From E44-bin32 sp034430615 (lineage in GTDB: Bacteria > Chloroflexota > Anaerolineae > Anaerolineales > E44-bin32), in the NCBI GenBank assembly GCA_034430615.1, contig DAOUEJ010000216.1, positions 1-64,000 on the forward strand: 64,000 nt of DNA, given 5' to 3'. The notes under the pieces were generated by a model. That model did no database searches, had not been told where the DNA came from, and worked only from the letters and a program-made list of their open reading frames with translations. Below, one piece after another: positions 60,119-64,000 of this stretch. Positions within the stretch are counted from its first letter, which is position 1, and each line of letters opens with the position of its first letter. A program made the translations under genes and the position numbers.

Positions 60119-62194
60119 TTAATCGCCTTCCTGCTTGTTTTGTTCTTTCTTAAGCGCAGCAATGAGTTCGTCGGCCACATGGCGCGGCACGACCTCATAG
60201 TGGCTGAACTCCGTGGAGAAGATGCCGCGTCCACCCGTCATGGATCGTAGATCCGTGGTGTAGCGCTGCATCGCGGCAAGTGGGACCTGAGCGGTCACCA
60301 CGCTCCGGCCACGATCGTTTTCCATCCCCTGGACCCGCGCCCGACGCGTATTCAGATCGCCGAGCACATCGCCCATGTTTGATTCCGGTACCGTGATACG
60401 CACGTTCATGATCGGCTCAAGCATGACGGGACCGGCATCATTCACAGCTAGCTTGAAGGCTTCCCGGCCTGCGACTTCGAAGGCGACAGCTTTCGAATCG
60501 ACCGGATGCTCCTTCCCGTCTGTGATGGCAACTTTCACTTTCTCGACCGGATAGCCTGCCACCACCCCCTGCTTCATCACGCTTCGCACACCTTTCTCAA
60601 TCGCCGGCATAAACCCCTGCGAGATAGCACCCCCGAATACCTCATTGGCGAACTCGTAATCCTCATCCTCGAGGGGTTCTACGCGTAGGTGGACCTCAGC
60701 GAACTGTCCAGCACCGCCGGTCTGCTTCTTATGGCGGTACATCGCCTGACCAGTCTTGGTGATCGTCTCCCGGTAAGGGACACGCGGGATCACAGTTTCA
60801 AGCCCGACCTGAAATTTCGATTCAGCTTTGCGGATGGCCACATCGATATGCTGGTCACCCATGCCCTGCAGGATGGTCTGATTGGTACTGCCTTCCTGGT
60901 GCCAAGAAAGGGTCGGGTCCTCCTCCGTAAGGCGGGTCAGGGTGGGACTGATCTTGGTCGAATCGGCCTGGGTTTTCGGCATCACAGCCACCGAGAAGAG
61001 TGCGCTTGGGTAATCGGGCATCGGAATTGTTAGTGGACTCCTTTTGTCCCCGAGCGTATCCCCTGTGGCCGTTTCACCCAGCTTGGCAACGGTTCCGATA
61101 TCACCGGCGTGCAGGTTTTTCACGCTCAATTGTTCTTTACCACGCATCAGGAAGAGTGTTCCCAGCCTTTCCTCCTCACCCTTGGTATGGTTCCAGACCC
61201 GGCTGTCGGAGCTAAGCGTTCCGGAGAACACCCGCAGGTAGGTCAGTTTGCCAACGAAAGGATCGGCGGTCGTCTTCCAGACATAGGCTGCGAGCGGACC
61301 CGAATCAGAGGCGATAAGTTCTTCCTCCCCCCTGACCCCCTGGGCAGCTCGTGGCCGGCCTTCGGCTGGCGATGGCAGCAGGTTGACCATCGCTTCGAGC
61401 ATGGGAACCACGCCAACCGGCACCGAAGCCGCGCAGACGAAAACCGGGATGAAACGGCCGGACCAAATGGATTTCTTGAAACCACGTGCGATCTCATCCG
61501 GGGTGAGTTGATCGCCGTTTAGATACTTCTCGAGCAGGGCGTCATCACCTTCAGCGGCAGCCTCGACCAGCGAAATGCGACCTTCCTCTGCCTGATCAGC
61601 ATATTCGGCCGGGATGTCCTCAGATTCGGATCCATCTCCCGGACGGGCTTTCATGCTAAAGAGATCGATGATGCCTTTCAAATCGTGCGCCGAACCCCAG
61701 GGAATCTGGACCGGGATCAGGGTAGCTTCCCCGGCTATCTTGGCAACCGACTGGAGCGTTGCCTGAAAGTTCGCATTCTCGCGATCCATCTTCGTGATCA
61801 GCACCAGGCGCGGAAGCCCGAATTTTTCTGCGTAATCCCATACGATCTCTGTCCCAACCTCCACCCCGGCGACCGAATCGACCAGGACAACGGCGCCATT
61901 CGCCACGCTAAGTGCGGAGATGACCTCGCCAACAAAATCTGTGTATCCCGGAGTATCCAACAGGTTGAGCTTATGATCTTGAAATTCGACCGGCACCACC
62001 GCAGTTGAGAGCGAGAGACAACGCCGGATCTCCTCCTCCTCAAAATCGGAGACGGTGTTTCCCTCTTCGACTTTCCCCATCCGTGTGATTGCGTTCGTGG
62101 CGAACAACATCGCTTCCGAGAGGATGGTTTTGCCACCCCCGCCGTGCGAAACCAGTGCGATGTTGCGAATGAATTCAGTAGCGTATTCCTTCAT
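60119..62194 (-). CDS. Elongation factor G paralogue (EF-G2 type)
   Basis: 691 residues, five-domain EF-G architecture (G domain, II, III, IV ending before VKVAITDGKEHPVDSKAVAFEVAGREAF, V). G1 is SHGGGGKT in place of GHVDxGKT, G3 is DTPGYTDF with Tyr replacing the usual catalytic His of DTPGHVDF, and G4 is TKMD. These are the known features of EF-G2-type proteins, which in several bacteria are non-essential or work at a particular stage. No str operon genes (rpsL, rpsG, tuf) are nearby. It should not be taken as the main EF-G. Confidence 0.9.
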   Translation of the reverse strand: MKEYATEFIRNIALVSHGGGGKTILSEAMLFATNAITRMGKVEEGNTVSDFEEEEIRRCLSLSTAVVPVEFQDHKLNLLDTPGYTDFVGEVISALSVANGAVVLVDSVAGVEVGTEIVWDYAEKFGLPRLVLITKMDRENANFQATLQSVAKIAGEATLIPVQIPWGSAHDLKGIIDLFSMKARPGDGSESEDIPAEYADQAEEGRISLVEAAAEGDDALLEKYLNGDQLTPDEIARGFKKSIWSGRFIPVFVCAASVPVGVVPMLEAMVNLLPSPAEGRPRAAQGVRGEEELIASDSGPLAAYVWKTTADPFVGKLTYLRVFSGTLSSDSRVWNHTKGEEERLGTLFLMRGKEQLSVKNLHAGDIGTVAKLGETATGDTLGDKRSPLTIPMPDYPSALFSVAVMPKTQADSTKISPTLTRLTEEDPTLSWHQEGSTNQTILQGMGDQHIDVAIRKAESKFQVGLETVIPRVPYRETITKTGQAMYRHKKQTGGAGQFAEVHLRVEPLEDEDYEFANEVFGGAISQGFMPAIEKGVRSVMKQGVVAGYPVEKVKVAITDGKEHPVDSKAVAFEVAGREAFKLAVNDAGPVMLEPIMNVRITVPESNMGDVLGDLNTRRARVQGMENDRGRSVVTAQVPLAAMQRYTTDLRSMTGGRGIFSTEFSHYEVVPRHVADELIAALKKEQNKQEGD

Positions 62195-62312
62195 GGGCAG
62201 GGGATCCTTTAGGGAGATGTAGTAGACCCATGAATTCTAAAGCAGGAGAGATGTCTTGTAAAGACGGGCACCCTCGGCGGGCGAAATTTCCCACGCTGCC
62301 CAGCGTCTCAGG

Positions 62313-62321
62313 TGATACAAT
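62313..62321 (+). promoter_or_regulatory. Extended -10 promoter of thioredoxin-like gene
   Basis: TGATACAAT, 23 bases before the ATG at 62345. AAAGGAAT follows as ribosome binding site. Confidence 0.5.
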
Positions 62322-62344
62322 CCGCCCTAGCCAAAGGAATATAC

Positions 62345-62830
62345 ATGCAGTTCATCAATCAATTTTCCTTCCTCATCCTGGCGGGCTTGCTGTTGTTGAC
62401 CGTTGGCTGGGTCATCCTGCATCGCACGACCGGTGCTGCTCGCTGGCTATCGCTCGGTGCGTTCACGCTGGGTTTGATCTTTTCCTTTTGGATTTTCAAC
62501 CCTGGCCCCGGCAATGCGGTTGCTGAACTCGATCTGGACAACCGGCAAGTGGGCGAAGGACCGGTCCTGCTGGAATTCGAAAGCCCCTTCTGCCTTGGCT
62601 GTATCGCTGCCCAGTCGCTCGTGGGCGAAATCACGCGCGAATATATTGGCCAACTCGATGTCATCCAGATCAACATCCTGGCGGCGGACTCCGCCCGCCT
62701 GAAGGACCGCTACCGCATCCAGTTCACCCCGACCTTCGTATTCCTGACCGCACATGGGGAGGAAGCCTGGCGCAGCATCGGCACGGTAGATCCCGAGCAG
62801 GTGCGTGCCAGCGTTACCGGGGATTCATGA
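62345..62830 (+). CDS. Membrane-anchored thioredoxin-like protein
   Basis: 161 residues from ATG 62345. Two N-terminal hydrophobic helices (about 6-24 and 32-49) precede a thioredoxin fold with redox motif FCLGC (CxxC), and IQFTPTFVFL containing the cis-proline. It probably acts at the outer membrane face on disulfides, or in cytochrome or envelope protein maturation; no partner DsbD/CcdA is near. Its stop overlaps the ATG of the methyltransferase gene. Confidence 0.88.
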   Translation: MQFINQFSFLILAGLLLLTVGWVILHRTTGAARWLSLGAFTLGLIFSFWIFNPGPGNAVAELDLDNRQVGEGPVLLEFESPFCLGCIAAQSLVGEITREYIGQLDVIQINILAADSARLKDRYRIQFTPTFVFLTAHGEEAWRSIGTVDPEQVRASVTGDS

Positions 62831-63399
62831 TCCGCAGGGCGCTGTTCGAACTCAAGTACTTGCTGGGTAATGCGCCGTGGGATACAGGTATTTCACCCCC
62901 TGAGTTGTTGGCGTACCTCGAATCGGCACCGGTTGGTCTCGCCATCGACCTCGGCTGTGGCACCGGGACAAACGCGATCACCATGGCCCAACATAACTGG
63001 ACCGTTCTCGGGGTTGACCTCTCACCGATTGCCATCCGGCGGGCCCGCAGGAAGGCAACCACGCTCGCTCTGCCAATTGAATTCAAACGAATGGATGTTG
63101 CCCTGCTGCCTGGCGTACAAGGCCCATTTGACCTGGCGCTCGATATTGGCTGCTACCATTCGCTCCCGGTCCCAGATCGGGCAAGCTACCGCTCCAGGCT
63201 CGAGTCTCTCCTGCCCGCAGGAGCGGATTACCTGCTTTACGCCTGGCTTCCCAGCCAAGAGGACGGCGACAGCAATCCATCTCCCGAGGTTGAAATTCGT
63301 GAAGAATTCGAATCTTGCTTTAGCATCCTTTCGACCGCCGAAGGCACGGATCATGGTCGGACATCAGCCTGGTTCCAGATGCGGCGGAAGCCCACATGA
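62827..63399 (+). CDS. Class I SAM-dependent methyltransferase
   Basis: 190 residues, with an ATGA overlap at both ends. The SAM-binding motif I is AIDLGCGTGTNAITMA; SFRMDVALLPG-like and FDLALDIGCYHSLP segments are motifs II and III. Thiopurine-methyltransferase/TehB-like proteins are similar, but the substrate is not evident. Confidence 0.88.
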   Translation: MIRRALFELKYLLGNAPWDTGISPPELLAYLESAPVGLAIDLGCGTGTNAITMAQHNWTVLGVDLSPIAIRRARRKATTLALPIEFKRMDVALLPGVQGPFDLALDIGCYHSLPVPDRASYRSRLESLLPAGADYLLYAWLPSQEDGDSNPSPEVEIREEFESCFSILSTAEGTDHGRTSAWFQMRRKPT

Positions 63400-64000
63400 A
63401 TGTGCTGGTGATGTTCCTAGACGGCGTCGGACTTGGCGAACGCGACCCTTCCATCAATCCGTTCTGCGCTGCGCATCTTCCAACGTTGCAGGGTTTGCTG
63501 GAGGGCGAACAGTTGGTGCTGGCTGCAGCACCCTTCGAAGGGAAAGATGCAACGCTGCTCGCTCTTGATGCCAACCTCGGCGTCGAAGGAACACCGCAAT
63601 CCGCCTCCGGGCAGGCCACATTGTTGACAGGGAAAAACGTTCCGGCCCGGATAGGCGTTCACTACGGGCCTAAGCCCAACTCACCCATTCGGGAGATCCT
63701 TACAGAGGACAACCTCTTCATGCAAGTGCGCTCTCACGGCGGAACTGCTGCTTTGCTAAATGCCTATCCGCCGCGCTACTTCGAAGCAATCGATTCGGGC
63801 CGCCGGTTACGCTCGGCCATACCGTTCGCGTTCCACGCTGCCGGTCTGCCCTTGATGACGGCCGAGGACCTGCAGGCCGGCCGCGCGCTGTCGGTAGATT
63901 TCACGGGGCGGGGTTGGGCCGATCAGCCCGGTTTTCCCCCCGCGCCTGTTTATGGGCTGGAGCAAGCCGGAGGCGTGTTGGCCGGTCTTGCTGACAAGTA
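63396..64000 (+). CDS. Alkaline-phosphatase-superfamily metalloenzyme (partial)
   Basis: The gene starts by ATGA overlap and runs off the window after about 201 residues. The N-terminus VMFLDGVGLGERDPSINPFCAAHLP and ASGQATLLTGKNVPARIG follow the pattern of the phosphoglycerate-mutase-like metalloenzyme branch (metal Asp, nucleophile Ser/Thr region), with the remaining metal ligands expected further right. Specific activity cannot be told from the part that is visible. Confidence 0.8.
   Translation, partial: MNVLVMFLDGVGLGERDPSINPFCAAHLPTLQGLLEGEQLVLAAAPFEGKDATLLALDANLGVEGTPQSASGQATLLTGKNVPARIGVHYGPKPNSPIREILTEDNLFMQVRSHGGTAALLNAYPPRYFEAIDSGRRLRSAIPFAFHAAGLPLMTAEDLQAGRALSVDFTGRGWADQPGFPPAPVYGLEQAGGVLAGLADK

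Overview
The window reads as chromosomal DNA of a bacterium of the phylum Chloroflexota, most likely an Anaerolineae-type lineage. This is inferred from gene content, not from a marker gene. The pointers are lipoproteins with Thr/Pro-rich linkers, an NBR1-type Ig lipoprotein, LysM proteins with an uncleaved N-terminal anchor, several envelope or secreted hydrolases, an EF-G2-type GTPase and moderately GC-rich codon use. No rRNA, phage or CRISPR array is visible.

Layout. Bases 1-22500 hold mostly housekeeping genes: queG, a LysM anchor protein, a secreted esterase, miaB, an NBR1-Ig lipoprotein, polA, then TPR protein, cdaA (c-di-AMP synthase), cdaR and der, followed by lepB, a zinc-ribbon protein, a degenerate REC-GAF-kinase-like sensor, comEC and pepF. 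Bases 22500-34700 carry accessory metabolism and envelope genes: a hydrolase/acyl-CoA ligase fusion, a polysaccharide deacetylase, a HTH/4Fe-4S protein, a glycerophosphodiesterase, a GrdB-family selenoprotein broken by an in-frame UGA, a PAF-acetylhydrolase-like protein and a very large secreted nuclease. Bases 34700-36510 are an IS1182-family element next to a REP-like hairpin. Bases 36600-46430 contain a decayed GrdB-family paralogue, a squalene/phytoene-synthase-family gene, a sugar ABC transporter without its ATPase, an alkaline-phosphatase-superfamily enzyme, an SPFH protein, dtd, a SelW-type selenoprotein hidden by UGA, and a YtxH protein. Bases 46500-54800 hold a secreted metallopeptidase, a two-component system, RidA, a RAYT (REP-associated transposase) surrounded and interrupted by REP palindromes, and leuS behind a T-box and two tandem tRNA-Ala genes driven by a near-consensus promoter. 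Bases 54900-64000 hold an M24 peptidase and two overlapping hydrolase paralogues, a PAP2 phosphatase, a LURP-one/scramblase-like protein, EF-G2, and a thioredoxin-methyltransferase-metalloenzyme operon cut by the window end.

Most notable: two selenoprotein genes that ordinary ORF calling truncates or misses (GrdB-like UPDC, SelW-like CAVU). Each has a plausible bacterial SECIS hairpin just after the UGA, so the organism probably decodes selenocysteine. Second, a family of GTAGGGGC-ended palindromes ties together a RAYT gene, intergenic hairpins and the ends of an IS1182 element, and one copy lies in frame inside the RAYT gene. Third, many promoters here look like extended -10 elements (TGnTAnAAT-like), two of them placed so close to the start codon that the mRNA would be leaderless.
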